Origin: Clostridium gelidum | GTDB lineage: Bacteria > Bacillota > Clostridia > Clostridiales > Clostridiaceae | Assembly (NCBI RefSeq): GCF_019977655.1 | Contig: NZ_AP024849.1 | Coordinates: 4,807,001-4,871,000 of the forward strand | Direction: 5' to 3' | DNA: 64,000 nt | Shown: piece after piece, positions 18,215-27,524 of the stretch | Layout of the letters: each line of letters begins with the position of its first letter | How positions within the stretch are numbered: the stretch's first letter is position 1 | Notes under the pieces: generated by a model | Seen by the model: only the letters and a program-made list of their open reading frames with translations | The model's database searches: none | Told to the model about the DNA's origin: nothing | Position numbers and translations under genes: made by a program

Positions 18215-19421
18215 CTATTTCACCTTCTTCACTAATAATTGATAAAAGTAATTCAACAACTTCTTCTTCAGGTGCTGTTTCTCTTTCTTTTAAATAAAAA
18301 TCTCTAAATATTTCTTCAAAGGACTTATCATTTAAATCTAAAGCAATTTCTTCTTCTTCTAAGCTCTTAATTTTAGGCATTATTTCTAAAATATCCTTCT
18401 TCAAATCCTTCATTTGTTTTATTTCATCTTCTCTTATATATCTATCTGTATTGATCTCTAAATAAACCCAGCAATCTCTTTCCTTATTTTCATCACATTT
18501 TAAGATAGCCTCTTCAATACTCGAACATTTCCAAACTTCAATAGGCTTATAAACTTTTAAATCAACCTCTTCTATATTACACTCTTCACTTGCTTTAACA
18601 TCAACTATAAAGCATTTCTTACTAAAATTAATTTCCTTTTTATTATAATGAATAGGTGAACCGCAATATCTAGCTTTCTTATTTGTCCCCGGAACTATTT
18701 GTGGCTTATGTACATGCCCTAAGGCTACATACTGCGCTTCCTTTGGAAAACAACTACCATCAACTATGTAAGTACCACCTAATTGAACACTTCTTTCCGA
18801 GCCACTTTCTTCACTTCCCATAGCAAATAAATGAGATATGGCCAAATTAATAGTATCTTCTCTATAATTACTTTTTAAGGCATCAAATAAAGAAAATATT
18901 CTATCACTATAAGATTTAGCTTTTTCGTCCTCATCATCCATACCATTATAAATCACTTCATTTAACCTTTTTTCACTTGGGTATGGCACTGTTAAAATAA
19001 CTGCCTTTTCATTATTCATTTCAATTTCAATGAACCCTTCTCCTGATTTTATTACTTTGTGATTTCCATATTCACCACAAGGTACTACAGTCTTAGGGGT
19101 TCCAACCATAATGATCCCATGATCACGAGCCAGTGGCCCTGCTGCAACCAATCTATCTGGATTATCATGATTACCAGAAATAATTAAAGTAAGCCTCTCT
19201 CCATTCCCTGATAATCTCTTTAGGGTATCATAAAACATTTTTTCAGCTCTTGCTGGAGGATTTGAACTATCATAAACATCTCCTGCAATCATAATTAAAT
19301 CTATATTATTTTCTTCAACAATTTTAACAAAATCATTTAAGAATTCTTCTTGCTCATCCATTCTACTTTGGCCTTCTAAATTTTTACCTAAATGCCAATC
19401 CGCTGTATGCAATATTCTCAA
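18195..19421 (-). CDS. sbcD: Exonuclease subunit SbcD (Mre11-like)
   Basis: A calcineurin-like phosphoesterase of 408 residues with the five metal motifs in order: HTADWHLG, IAGDVYDSSNP, SGNHDNPD, AISHLFA and ALGHVHKPQ. It is the nuclease partner of SbcC. The C-terminal third forms the capping and SbcC-binding part. The start codon is TTG, with AGGGAGG nine bases upstream. The gene is first in a two-gene operon and overlaps sbcC. Confidence 0.95.
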   Translation of the reverse strand: MRILHTADWHLGKNLEGQSRMDEQEEFLNDFVKIVEENNIDLIMIAGDVYDSSNPPARAEKMFYDTLKRLSGNGERLTLIISGNHDNPDRLVAAGPLARDHGIIMVGTPKTVVPCGEYGNHKVIKSGEGFIEIEMNNEKAVILTVPYPSEKRLNEVIYNGMDDEDEKAKSYSDRIFSLFDALKSNYREDTINLAISHLFAMGSEESGSERSVQLGGTYIVDGSCFPKEAQYVALGHVHKPQIVPGTNKKARYCGSPIHYNKKEINFSKKCFIVDVKASEECNIEEVDLKVYKPIEVWKCSSIEEAILKCDENKERDCWVYLEINTDRYIREDEIKQMKDLKKDILEIMPKIKSLEEEEIALDLNDKSFEEIFRDFYLKERETAPEEEVVELLLSIISEEGEIDETNQA

Positions 19422-19556
19422 AATTTACTGCCTCCCTATAATCCATTTTCTTATGGTAACTAATAATATTATTATAAACTAATTAAATATAGTTTTTCCA
19501 ACACTATTTCAATAATATTGTATTGAATGTTTATATCAAATAATTCCATTAATAAA

Positions 19557-20222
19557 TTATACACAAAAATTCATAATAACCCTATCATCTTTACCCAGTA
19601 TCATACTACTTTCCCCCTCAAAAAATCCTGTTATATCCTCTTGTTTGTTTTCTCCACAATCTTCATCAATGCAACTTATATTCTTTGATATATTTTTATT
19701 TGCCTTTTGGGATTTCTTCTTTTCTAATGATATTGGAATATTCAATTGTAAATCACTTTTAGGTTGATAGTCCTTAATATTTTTAAGACTCTCATTAGTA
19801 TTTTTGCAATCACTATCTATTTTTTCTTTATTTATTATATCTTCAGTATTATCTCTAGTTTCAACTTTATTATCTTGTATTTCAACTTTTTCTTTTATTT
19901 TGATATTTTGGTGCTTTGCAAAATTTTTCACTCTATAAATTTTATCCTTTACTAATTCAATCATTTCTAAATCAATTAATGTATTTAGAGCTAATTTTAC
20001 TTGTTCAGTTTCTCTATTAAATTCTATTGCCAATGTTTCTATTGTATATGGGATATTTCTTGATAAATATAACTCACCTTCTAAATTAACTTTTCCAGCC
20101 AAAGTTAAAAGTCTAGTCCAAATATAATGAATAAGATCCCTTTCAGGTTTTGTATCTATTATCTTAAACTTAGTATCCTCAAACATATCCACTCTTATTT
20201 TAACAAATTTTCTTTCTCTCAT
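19557..20222 (-). CDS. Orphan replisome-organiser-like protein (Phage_rep_org_N type)
   Basis: The N-terminal 110 residues (KFVKIRVDMFEDTKFKIID, then LIHYIWTRLLTLAGKVN and LYLSRNIPYTIETLA) match the winged-helix N-terminal domain of phage replisome organisers related to DnaD. The rest is a charged linker rich in Lys, Asn and Asp that ends in a short hydrophobic strand, without a DnaD C-terminal domain. The ATG after GGAGTG is preferred to one seven codons earlier that has no ribosome site. No other phage genes surround it, so it is either a domesticated remnant or a chromosomal regulator. Confidence 0.6.
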   Translation of the reverse strand: MRERKFVKIRVDMFEDTKFKIIDTKPERDLIHYIWTRLLTLAGKVNLEGELYLSRNIPYTIETLAIEFNRETEQVKLALNTLIDLEMIELVKDKIYRVKNFAKHQNIKIKEKVEIQDNKVETRDNTEDIINKEKIDSDCKNTNESLKNIKDYQPKSDLQLNIPISLEKKKSQKANKNISKNISCIDEDCGENKQEDITGFFEGESSMILGKDDRVIMNFCV

Positions 20223-20354
20223 TTTTAGCACACTCCCATACAAATTTTATTTTCTATATAGGATATATGCTTTTTTATACTTTTTGTTATGTAAAATTTA
20301 TATTTTTTATATTTTTTTCGTTTCGACCTAATTATCTTTAACTTTCCAAAGAAA

Positions 20355-20406
20355 AAAGAACTGCACAAAAGACAATAAATTTAATTGTCCTTTAGTTTAG
20401 TTCTTT
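20355..20406 (-). terminator. Terminator after the HAD phosphatase gene
   Basis: AAAGAACT pairs with AGTTCTTT and, inside it, AAAAGACAAT pairs with ATTGTCCTTT. Read on the minus strand the stem ends in TTCTTTTTTC, giving a standard intrinsic terminator about 80 bases past the stop codon. Confidence 0.7.
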
Positions 20407-20486
20407 TAATCTAAAATCATCTTCAAAGTACTGTAAACAAAATCAATCTTAATTCTTAATCACAAATTGTTATTTTGATAATAATT

Positions 20487-21344
20487 TCAGATGTTCTTCC
20501 ACATTAAATTATGTTTCTTAAAACTATTATAAATTCCACCTTCATCATGGGTATCTGTAACTTCATCAGCAATTTCTTTTAAACCTGGTTTAGCATTTCC
20601 CATTGCAATACCTAGTTCACAAAACTCAAACATTTCTGCATCATTCATTCCATCACCAATTGCAATTGTATCTTTTACATCTATGTCCAAATGTTTTAGA
20701 AGAACTTCAATTGCAGTTGCTTTATGTATACCCGGAACTCCAAGTTCCCCACTATCATCACCGAAAGCTGGAACTGTACAATGGATAACTTCAAATTCAT
20801 TTTTAAATTCATTTTTTATTTCTTCGAAAGAAATATCTTTAGGCTCTAAGAAACAAGCTTTGTTAACATCACCTCTATATAAATCTTGTCCAATAATTAA
20901 CGCTTCAATGAAATGATTAGGATTATTTTCTTTTTCATATTTAGCATCTGCATCATTTTCCACATCTCCATAAATGCACTTTTCTAATTGAGGAATTAAA
21001 TTCTTACTTGCGTATAATCCGCCATTAGATTCTATATAAAAATTTACATTGTGCTCATTAAAGAAATCTACTAAATGCTTTACATTTTCGTTACTAACCT
21101 TTTTGTGATAAAGCATTTCATTACCAACTTGTACAAAACCTCCACCAGCACCAATTATTCCATCAAAACCAATATCAATAATAAAATCATATATTTCTGC
21201 TTTTGAACGGCCTGTACATAAATAAACTAGATGTCCATTTTTTCTTGCTTGTTTTATAGCTATAGCCGCAGACTCAGGAACTAGTCCACAATCATTACAT
21301 AAAGTTCCATCAACATCTATAAATATAATTTTTCTTTCTAACAT
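20487..21344 (-). CDS. Cof-type HAD-IIB family hydrolase
   Basis: A 285-residue sugar-phosphatase-like HAD protein. Motif I is FIDVDGTL (nucleophile and acid Asp), motif II is LCTGRS, motif III is the Lys in GIHKATAIEVLL, and motif IV is IGDGMNDAEMFEF. The C2-type cap lies between motifs II and III. Such enzymes hydrolyse small phosphorylated sugars or cofactors, and the substrate cannot be read from sequence. GAGGTAC precedes the ATG. It is monocistronic, with its own terminator. Confidence 0.9.
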   Translation of the reverse strand: MLERKIIFIDVDGTLCNDCGLVPESAAIAIKQARKNGHLVYLCTGRSKAEIYDFIIDIGFDGIIGAGGGFVQVGNEMLYHKKVSNENVKHLVDFFNEHNVNFYIESNGGLYASKNLIPQLEKCIYGDVENDADAKYEKENNPNHFIEALIIGQDLYRGDVNKACFLEPKDISFEEIKNEFKNEFEVIHCTVPAFGDDSGELGVPGIHKATAIEVLLKHLDIDVKDTIAIGDGMNDAEMFEFCELGIAMGNAKPGLKEIADEVTDTHDEGGIYNSFKKHNLMWKNI

Positions 21345-21513
21345 AAAAGTACCTCATTTCATTATAATAAAAGATTGTATTCAATAATTATTAATACATA
21401 ATTTTCACCTTAATAGTTTAAAATTATAATAAAATATCTAATATATTTTACTATACATATTATAACATAATTAAATTTAAAAACGGTATTTTAGAAAAGT
21501 GAAAGTACAAAAA

Positions 21514-21534
21514 AGCTAGGCTTAATGCCTAGCT
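21514..21534 (-). terminator. Terminator after the PhnA-like gene
   Basis: AGCTAGGC and GCCTAGCT form a perfect 8-bp stem with a five-base loop. On the minus strand it is followed by TTTTTTGTAC. Confidence 0.85.
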
Positions 21535-21592
21535 GAATCTATACTTGGTAAATAACAGAAACTATTTCAATTCTGTTTCATTAAAACTTCAA

Positions 21593-21934
21593 TTATGCCT
21601 TTTTAACAAATTCAGATTTTAATTGCATAGCTCCAAAACCATCAATTTTACAATCAATATCATGATCTCCATCAACCAAACGTATATTTTTTACTTTTGT
21701 ACCTATTTTTATTGATGATGAACTTCCTTTTACTTTAAGATCTTTTATTATAGTTACAGAATCTCCATCATTTAAGATATTTCCATTTGAATCTTTAACA
21801 ACATTTTCAGTTTCATTAGTTTTATTTTCTGATTCTAAAGTCCATTCATGAGCACATTCTGGGCAAATGAAAAGGCCTCCATCTTCATAAGTATATTCCG
21901 AATTACATTTTGGGCACTTTGGTAAATCCAACAT
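21593..21934 (-). CDS. PhnA/YjdM family zinc-ribbon protein
   Basis: A 113-residue protein with an N-terminal zinc ribbon (LPKCPKCNSEYTYEDGG and FICPECAHEW, four Cys). The C-terminal PhnA domain includes VKDSNGNILNDGDSV and IKIGTKVKNIRLVDGDHDID. The name comes from alkylphosphonate genes in E. coli, but the family is not required for phosphonate use and its biochemical role is unresolved. A GGAGG lies ten bases before the start. Confidence 0.88.
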   Translation of the reverse strand: MLDLPKCPKCNSEYTYEDGGLFICPECAHEWTLESENKTNETENVVKDSNGNILNDGDSVTIIKDLKVKGSSSSIKIGTKVKNIRLVDGDHDIDCKIDGFGAMQLKSEFVKKA

Positions 21935-22255
21935 ATTTTCATGTCCTCCATTCGTATATTAAACAATTATTTTAAAATTGTTTTTCTAAATTCGTAATAA
22001 TATCAATTACAAACTTGAAATTTATAAACATATAGGATGCTCCCTATATGAGTTAATATACTATCATAATCTTCTCACATTGGCAAATACGCCTTAAAAT
22101 ACCCCTTTACATTCATTTTCCAATTATGTGATTTATATTTTAAAAATAGGAATACCATATGTTAAATAAAAATTTTATATATTTATGCTATAGTAATAAC
22201 ATAGAGCGCAATATTTAGTTATTAAAAATTTATTGTGCTGAAAGTGAGGCAACAT

Positions 22256-22807
22256 ATGAATTGGATTGATTCAATTAAAAATTATATTCCTTGCAATGAG
22301 CAAGAAAAAAATGATAAGAAAATAATATTAAAATCAATTGATATGTTTAATGATATTTTAACACGAGATAATGAAGTTATACATATAACAAGCTCTGCAT
22401 TTGTAGTAAATAAAAATAGAGATAAAACTCTAATGGTTCATCATAATATATATAATTCCTGGTGTTGGACAGGCGGACATTCAGATGGTGAAGCAGATTT
22501 ATTGCTTGTTGCAATTAATGAGGCTAAAGAAGAAACTGGAGTGAAAAATATTTACCCTGTTAGTGATAATATCTATGCTTTAGATATTCTACCAGTGTTT
22601 GGGCATGTAAAAAGTGGGAAGTATGTTTCTTCACATTTGCATGTATCAGTTGCTTATTTAATGGAAGCTGATGAAACAGAACCACTTATTGTTAAGGATG
22701 ATGAAAATAGTGGTGTTAAGTGGATTCCTATTTCTGAAATAAATGCTTATTCTAATGAAGATCATATGAAAAAAGTATATGATAAAATAATATCTAAAAT
22801 TAAATAA
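22256..22807 (+). CDS. Nudix hydrolase
   Basis: The Nudix box spans GGHSDGEADLLLVAINEAK followed by EETG. The REUXEEXGU core is present as NEAKEETGV, with Asn in place of the usual Arg. The N-terminal 45 residues and the tail (DENSGVKWIPISEI) fit the family of small-molecule pyrophosphohydrolases. The start chosen is the ATG (MNWIDSI) six bases after AGTGAGG. An upstream in-frame GTG seven codons earlier overlaps that ribosome site. Substrate is unknown. Confidence 0.87.
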   Translation: MNWIDSIKNYIPCNEQEKNDKKIILKSIDMFNDILTRDNEVIHITSSAFVVNKNRDKTLMVHHNIYNSWCWTGGHSDGEADLLLVAINEAKEETGVKNIYPVSDNIYALDILPVFGHVKSGKYVSSHLHVSVAYLMEADETEPLIVKDDENSGVKWIPISEINAYSNEDHMKKVYDKIISKIK

Positions 22808-23009
22808 TTGCATTAGAATAACAGAATTTTTTTGCATTTCCTGCTATTTTTTAATGCACTATTTAATTATGAATTATGATCCTACTTTACCTATTATATT
22901 TCTGATATACTTCACATAGCGATATAACGTAGGCTCTAAGAGTATTTATTCTAAGCTTATAAATCTTTATTATCTATACTAATAAAAACTTGCTTATAAT
23001 ACTATAAAC

Positions 23010-23909
23010 TTATTTATCAAGTGCATTCTCTACTGCCTTCATAAATGCCTTGCTAGTTGTTGTAGCTCCAGTTATTGCGTCCACATCTACATTCTGTTGC
23101 TTTATGATTTTAGTGAAAACTCCTTCCGCATAGCTCACATAAGGGCTTTTTCGATTATCTATCCCTTCAATATTAACAATTCTATGATTTTTAACTTCTA
23201 CTTTCACTTTATATACATAACTTCCAGCTTTTGCCTCTCCATTATATGTTCCATCACCAATACTTCCAATATTCATACTTTTTATATGTAGATTTCTTAT
23301 TTTATTTAATTCTATAGCATTCATAGCTGCAAATCCTATTCCTATAATTATTAAAGGTGTTATTATCAGTACAACTGTTTTTTGTTTAATACGTTGTGTA
23401 GCCTTCCTTGCTCCCAATGGCTTTAAAACAGAAACAAAAAAAACAAGTAAAATAGCTATCGTCTCCATTACAGAAAATATAATAGCACTTCTTTGAAAAT
23501 TTAAATATTCTCCACTCATTGCTGAATTATTTAAACCTGCATCAGATATAGAAGTCATACCATTTATAGCTGGTCCCAATCCAAACCAAGTTAATGCAAA
23601 CATACTTAATGTAATTATCCATTTAGCTATTATCCATCTGTATTTAACAAATCCCCATTCTGTGAATAACCCAAAAATAAATGAGGTTAATGCTAATGCA
23701 AAGAAAACATAATTCACCCCCCATGTGAATATTTTTAGAATACTCAAATCAACTCCAAAAATATTTTCAGCTGGTATATTGCAATTTTCTTTAACCATAA
23801 GAATAACTAAAATAGATATTAAACTACCAGACATACTTGCAGCAAAAATAATATGAACTATTTTTAATATTTTTTTGTTATAAATACTTATAGTCCAATT
23901 TTTCTCCAT
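23010..23909 (-). CDS. Membrane protein with C-terminal FMN-binding domain
   Basis: The N-terminal two thirds has five or so membrane helices (for example KILKIVHIIFAASMSGSLI, ALALTSFIFGLFTEWGF, IAILLVFFVSVLKPLG). After a further helix at about residues 182-200 comes an extracytoplasmic FMN_bind domain (GDGTYNGEAKAGSYVYKVKV) with the flavinylation motif DAITGATTTSKAF, whose Thr would carry covalent FMN. It is therefore a candidate for electron transfer at the outer face of the membrane. No ApbE flavin transferase is visible nearby. The ATG after GGGG at eight bases is preferred to one two codons earlier. It is transcribed away from a membrane LuxR-type regulator. Confidence 0.8.
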   Translation of the reverse strand: MEKNWTISIYNKKILKIVHIIFAASMSGSLISILVILMVKENCNIPAENIFGVDLSILKIFTWGVNYVFFALALTSFIFGLFTEWGFVKYRWIIAKWIITLSMFALTWFGLGPAINGMTSISDAGLNNSAMSGEYLNFQRSAIIFSVMETIAILLVFFVSVLKPLGARKATQRIKQKTVVLIITPLIIIGIGFAAMNAIELNKIRNLHIKSMNIGSIGDGTYNGEAKAGSYVYKVKVEVKNHRIVNIEGIDNRKSPYVSYAEGVFTKIIKQQNVDVDAITGATTTSKAFMKAVENALDK

Positions 23910-24042
23910 AACCATTTCCCCTTTGAAATATATTTAACTTTTTATAATATAAGAATTCAAAATATAATTATTTGTTTTCTTGAGATTATTAAACTACCAA
24001 AAATACATAGTAACAATAGGTAAAACACCCTTATTATTTAAA

Positions 24043-24078
24043 AAAATTAGCATAGGGTATATTCCCTATGCTAATTTT
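24043..24078. terminator. Stem-loop between divergent genes
   Basis: AAATTAGCATAGGG pairs with CCCTATGCTAATTT around a six-base loop, with A-tracts on the left and T-tracts on the right. It sits between two divergent genes, where no transcript should end. It may be an attenuator in the leader of the LuxR-type gene or a barrier to antisense transcription. Confidence 0.55.
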
Positions 24079-24246
24079 TACTATATTTACGCTATTATTA
24101 ATATATCAATTCTATCCCTACCAACAATTAAGCAACTTGAAAGCTAAGCTTACCTGCTTTATACTAAATATTGTATATATTCAGAATTATTCTATTAAAC
24201 GAACTAAATCTTTTCTGAAATTAAAAAGCATGAAAGGAGTTTCCTT

Positions 24247-25152
24247 ATGAAAGATATTTATTTATTGTTTTGTATTATTTCATTATTTGCAGGTGTATCA
24301 TCTATTTCAATTTCCTGTTTCATATACAATAGTACTAAAAAGAAAGCGCTAAAACTTTTTATAGCATTGAACCTTTCTTTTTTTGTTATTCAAAATTCAA
24401 TAGCATTAGGACTGTACTCAAAATATGCGGATCAAGTAAGCTCATTTATACCATTCTTATATAAACTTCTAGATTTTCTTGGTACATCATTTAGCTCTTT
24501 ATTCGGAGTATTCTTTATAAATTATCTTTTCGGTTTAGAAATAACAAACATAAAGAAGAAAATATTTCTTTCTATTTTTACATTTCAATTTACTGGACTA
24601 GCTATATATTATTTATTTGAAACACACTATATTTTTAAATTTATAATGCGTGCTTCAATTTTTATAGTAATTTTATATGAACTCTATGTTGGACTAAAAA
24701 ACTTTAAACAGGTTGTTAATAAAGATTTAAAACAAGCTATAAAATCTTTTCTTTTAATAACTATAATATTTCTCCCTTTTATGATTCTTGAATCATATAA
24801 GCCCTATATTCAACTTATTAAAAACATAGAATTATTCAAAATAACATCACTTCCTTCTTATTTTTTAATAATAAATATCTTTAATCTCATATTTGTTTTA
24901 AAATATTTTAATACCCCATCATTTATCGCTAATAATAAACTTACAGATTACTTTAAGCAAAAATATGATATTACAGAAAAACAAAGTGAAATTATAGAAC
25001 TCATGATTGAAGGAATAACATATAAACAAATTGCTGAAAAACTTTTTATATCACCTAAAACTGTTGATAATCACGTGCAAAATATTTATAAAAAATTAAA
25101 TGTTAACAGTAAAATGCAATTATCACATTTCGTGCGCTCAAATGAAAAATAA
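24247..25152 (+). CDS. Membrane-anchored LuxR-family transcriptional regulator
   Basis: The first 225 residues contain about seven hydrophobic helices. A LuxR/GerE helix-turn-helix follows at about residues 240-298: YDITEKQSEIIELMIEG, then TYKQIAEKLFISPKTVDNH and VQNIYKKLNVNSKMQL. This is a one-component architecture in which a membrane sensor is joined directly to a DNA-binding domain. AAAGGAG seven bases before the ATG fixes the start. Its divergent position facing the FMN-binding membrane protein suggests that gene as a target, which is inference. The signal is unknown. Confidence 0.82.
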   Translation: MKDIYLLFCIISLFAGVSSISISCFIYNSTKKKALKLFIALNLSFFVIQNSIALGLYSKYADQVSSFIPFLYKLLDFLGTSFSSLFGVFFINYLFGLEITNIKKKIFLSIFTFQFTGLAIYYLFETHYIFKFIMRASIFIVILYELYVGLKNFKQVVNKDLKQAIKSFLLITIIFLPFMILESYKPYIQLIKNIELFKITSLPSYFLIINIFNLIFVLKYFNTPSFIANNKLTDYFKQKYDITEKQSEIIELMIEGITYKQIAEKLFISPKTVDNHVQNIYKKLNVNSKMQLSHFVRSNEK

Positions 25153-25179
25153 GATTTTTTAGCATATATAAGGCATATG

Positions 25180-25322
25180 AAAGAAAATAACAAGTCCATG
25201 ATGCGATGTATATTTTGCCTTCAGACGAAGAAGTATATTTGCCTCATAGCGGGCTATTAGGTGAATATACTGATGAAGTATGAATCAAAATAGACTAGCA
25301 TGCTGACTTGTTATTTTTTTGA
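25180..25322 (+). repeat. AATAACAAGTC terminator element with an 80-bp internal insert
   Basis: AATAACAAGTC and GACTTGTTATT are separated here by about 105 bases instead of the roughly 25 found in the element near 0.9 kb. The extra block runs from ATGTATATTTTGCC to GAAGTATGAAT and is absent from the other copy. After it, the shared AAAATAGACTA-CATGCTGACTTG sequence resumes. Outer GGCATATGAAA and GATTATGCC ends also pair. It lies just after the LuxR-type gene and before the convergent MFS gene, so it probably terminates both. Confidence 0.65.
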
Positions 25323-25376
25323 TTATGCCTAAACTAAAGGAGATACTTATAAAACAAGTGTCTCCTTTAAATATTG

Positions 25377-26669
25377 CTAAATTGCTTTCATTGTCCTATT
25401 TGAACATGTAACTATTACAAGTATAATAAACATTACTCCAGAAATTAAAGGAAGTATATATGGTGCAACCATTCCAATTAATTTTCCAGATAAAATCATA
25501 GATACTGGAGTTATTATTCCTCCAAATGTGTTTTGAAAACCAAGAACTCTTCCTAAATAACTATTTTCAATATTTTCTTGTTGAATTGCATTAGTTGGTA
25601 CATTAATTAAAACAGTGCCAGAACCATACATAAATGTTACCACTACCATGTAAACAAATAGTATACTTTTGCTAATATGTATCATATTCATTATTGCACC
25701 AATCCCTAATAATATAAATGGAGCGCAAAAAACTAAGGAAGAATACATAACTAATTTAAATTTCTTTTCAGGCAAAGGAATAATAGATAATAAAATAGCA
25801 GCAATTACAGCTCCTATAGATATACCACTTTGAATTATTCCATACTGAGTAGAACCTAAATTAAAGCATTTTAGAACCAAATAAGGCATGGGAATTACAA
25901 AACCTAAATAAATTAAAAAGTTACCAACCATAGAGTAAATTGTGAGTATTATAATCAAAGATTGAGTTTTAATATAACCTATACTTTCTTTGGTATTTTG
26001 TAATATGGAATTCACTGAGAGCTTTGTTTTATTGCTTGTACTAAATACTGATGTATTATTTATATTATAATTAATAAAGTATTGTGAAATCCCTGAAATT
26101 AGAAAGGAAAAAGCATTTATAATTATAAAATATTTAATACTTATAAAACTAATAACAATTCCACCTATAGAAGGAGCTAATATACTGCCAAGGGATGAAA
26201 GAGTTTGTTTAATTGAATTTATCTTAATAATATTCTTTTTATGTACAATATTAGGTATAGATGAACCTGAAGCTATATTAAAAAATATATCCATAGTACT
26301 CAAAAATAAAATCGTAATGTAAATATGTATAATTTGAATGTTACTTAAAACTGCTATGAAATATAATGCAAGTAAAGTTATCCACCTTCCTAAATCCATG
26401 AAAATTACAATCTTTTTTCTGTCTAATGCATCAACAATAGCTCCTGCAAATGGTGATATTAGAATCCTTGGAATTGTTCCAAGTGCTAATGATATACTGA
26501 AAGCTAGTGCTGAACCTGTTGTTTGTAAAATATAATATGCAATAGCAAAATTATAAATTCTTGTTCCAAAAGTAGAAACAAACTCACCGGAAATTAATAA
26601 TATAATATTAATAAATTCCTGATTTTTTAATTTAGTTAAATACTTATTAGTGTATGTAAGTTTATTCAT
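25377..26669 (-). CDS. MFS transporter, macrolide-efflux-like (MFS_3)
   Basis: A 430-residue protein with about 12 membrane helices. The major-facilitator loop between helices 2 and 3 is GAIVDALDRKKIVIFMD, and the N-terminal segment (LISGEFVSTFGTRIYNFAIA) is typical of the Mef/TetV-like MFS_3 group of drug exporters. It overlaps the last bases of a MerR-type regulator gene by eight and is co-transcribed with it. That fits ligand-induced efflux of a toxic compound. The substrate is not evident. Confidence 0.85.
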   Translation of the reverse strand: MNKLTYTNKYLTKLKNQEFINIILLISGEFVSTFGTRIYNFAIAYYILQTTGSALAFSISLALGTIPRILISPFAGAIVDALDRKKIVIFMDLGRWITLLALYFIAVLSNIQIIHIYITILFLSTMDIFFNIASGSSIPNIVHKKNIIKINSIKQTLSSLGSILAPSIGGIVISFISIKYFIIINAFSFLISGISQYFINYNINNTSVFSTSNKTKLSVNSILQNTKESIGYIKTQSLIIILTIYSMVGNFLIYLGFVIPMPYLVLKCFNLGSTQYGIIQSGISIGAVIAAILLSIIPLPEKKFKLVMYSSLVFCAPFILLGIGAIMNMIHISKSILFVYMVVVTFMYGSGTVLINVPTNAIQQENIENSYLGRVLGFQNTFGGIITPVSMILSGKLIGMVAPYILPLISGVMFIILVIVTCSNRTMKAI

Positions 26670-27444
26670 TCTTCAACGTTCCCTCTATATTGTTAACTTT
26701 AAATAATTCTATATTATTAGAAATTATTTTTTTGAGATTGTTCGTAATTAATAAACATTTAGCATAATTTCCACTTACATGAGCAGTATCAATCTTTTCC
26801 CTAGCAACTATGCACTCTCGCAATTTAATTAAATATTCATCCTTGTCCAATTCTTCTTTATCACATATTCTTAATAATGGTAATATAATATTCATTTCAT
26901 CTTTAAGTTCATCTCTCAATTTTCTAATCTTCTTAATCAAACTTCCATCAGAATTTATATCAGCTATAGGTATTAAATTTATGCCAATATGTATTTCTAA
27001 ATTAATTTCATACATATTATTTAATCCTATAATTTTTTCGTATTTACTATCAACACAGGTAAGATCAGTTAATAGTTCAATAACATCTATATTTTGTACT
27101 CCATTTTTATTGCTGATATTAATAAAAGATTGTAGAATCGTCTTTGAATAGCTTAAGTTTGAAATTTCATTATTAATCTTTTTTAGTTGCTTCTCAAACA
27201 TATTGACTGCATATTCACTATCCCTTAACGTTATAATCCTACAAATTTCATTTAATGGTAAATTGATTTTTTTGAACAGAATAATTTGTTGCAATTTAAT
27301 TATCTCTTCCTTTTCATATAGTCTATAATTAGAAATTGATTCTCTTATACTCTTTATCAAACCTATATCTTCATAATAAAGAATTGTTCGTTTAGAAATA
27401 TTAAGTTGCTTTGAAAGTTCGCCTATGTATACTTTATCTTTCAT
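26662..27444 (-). CDS. MerR-family regulator with a FlhA-like C-terminal segment
   Basis: Residues 1-75 are a MerR winged helix (VYIGELSKQLNISKRTILYY, EDIGLIKSIRES, YRLYEKEEIIKLQQI), followed by the dimerisation coiled coil. From about residue 148 the sequence closely follows the start of the FlhA cytoplasmic domain: LEIHIGINLIPIAD, then KIRKLRDELKDE, ILPLLRICD and KDEYLIKLRE. This is unlike the usual drug-binding domains. AGGTGA precedes the ATG. It is the first gene of an operon with an MFS exporter and has its own 19-bp-spaced promoter, as expected of MerR autoregulation by DNA distortion. Confidence 0.85.
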   Translation of the reverse strand: MKDKVYIGELSKQLNISKRTILYYEDIGLIKSIRESISNYRLYEKEEIIKLQQIILFKKINLPLNEICRIITLRDSEYAVNMFEKQLKKINNEISNLSYSKTILQSFINISNKNGVQNIDVIELLTDLTCVDSKYEKIIGLNNMYEINLEIHIGINLIPIADINSDGSLIKKIRKLRDELKDEMNIILPLLRICDKEELDKDEYLIKLRECIVAREKIDTAHVSGNYAKCLLITNNLKKIISNNIELFKVNNIEGTLKNE

Positions 27445-27524
27445 TTACTTCACCTACCAACTAGAATTTATATTATTTATCCATTTACTCGTTACCTATA
27501 GAATTAAGGATCAATATATTTCAA

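Noticed and set aside
24068..24250. A 60-codon plus-strand open frame before the LuxR-type gene
   Set aside because: No ribosome site, composition of random AT-rich DNA, and it overlaps a hairpin and the true gene's ribosome site.
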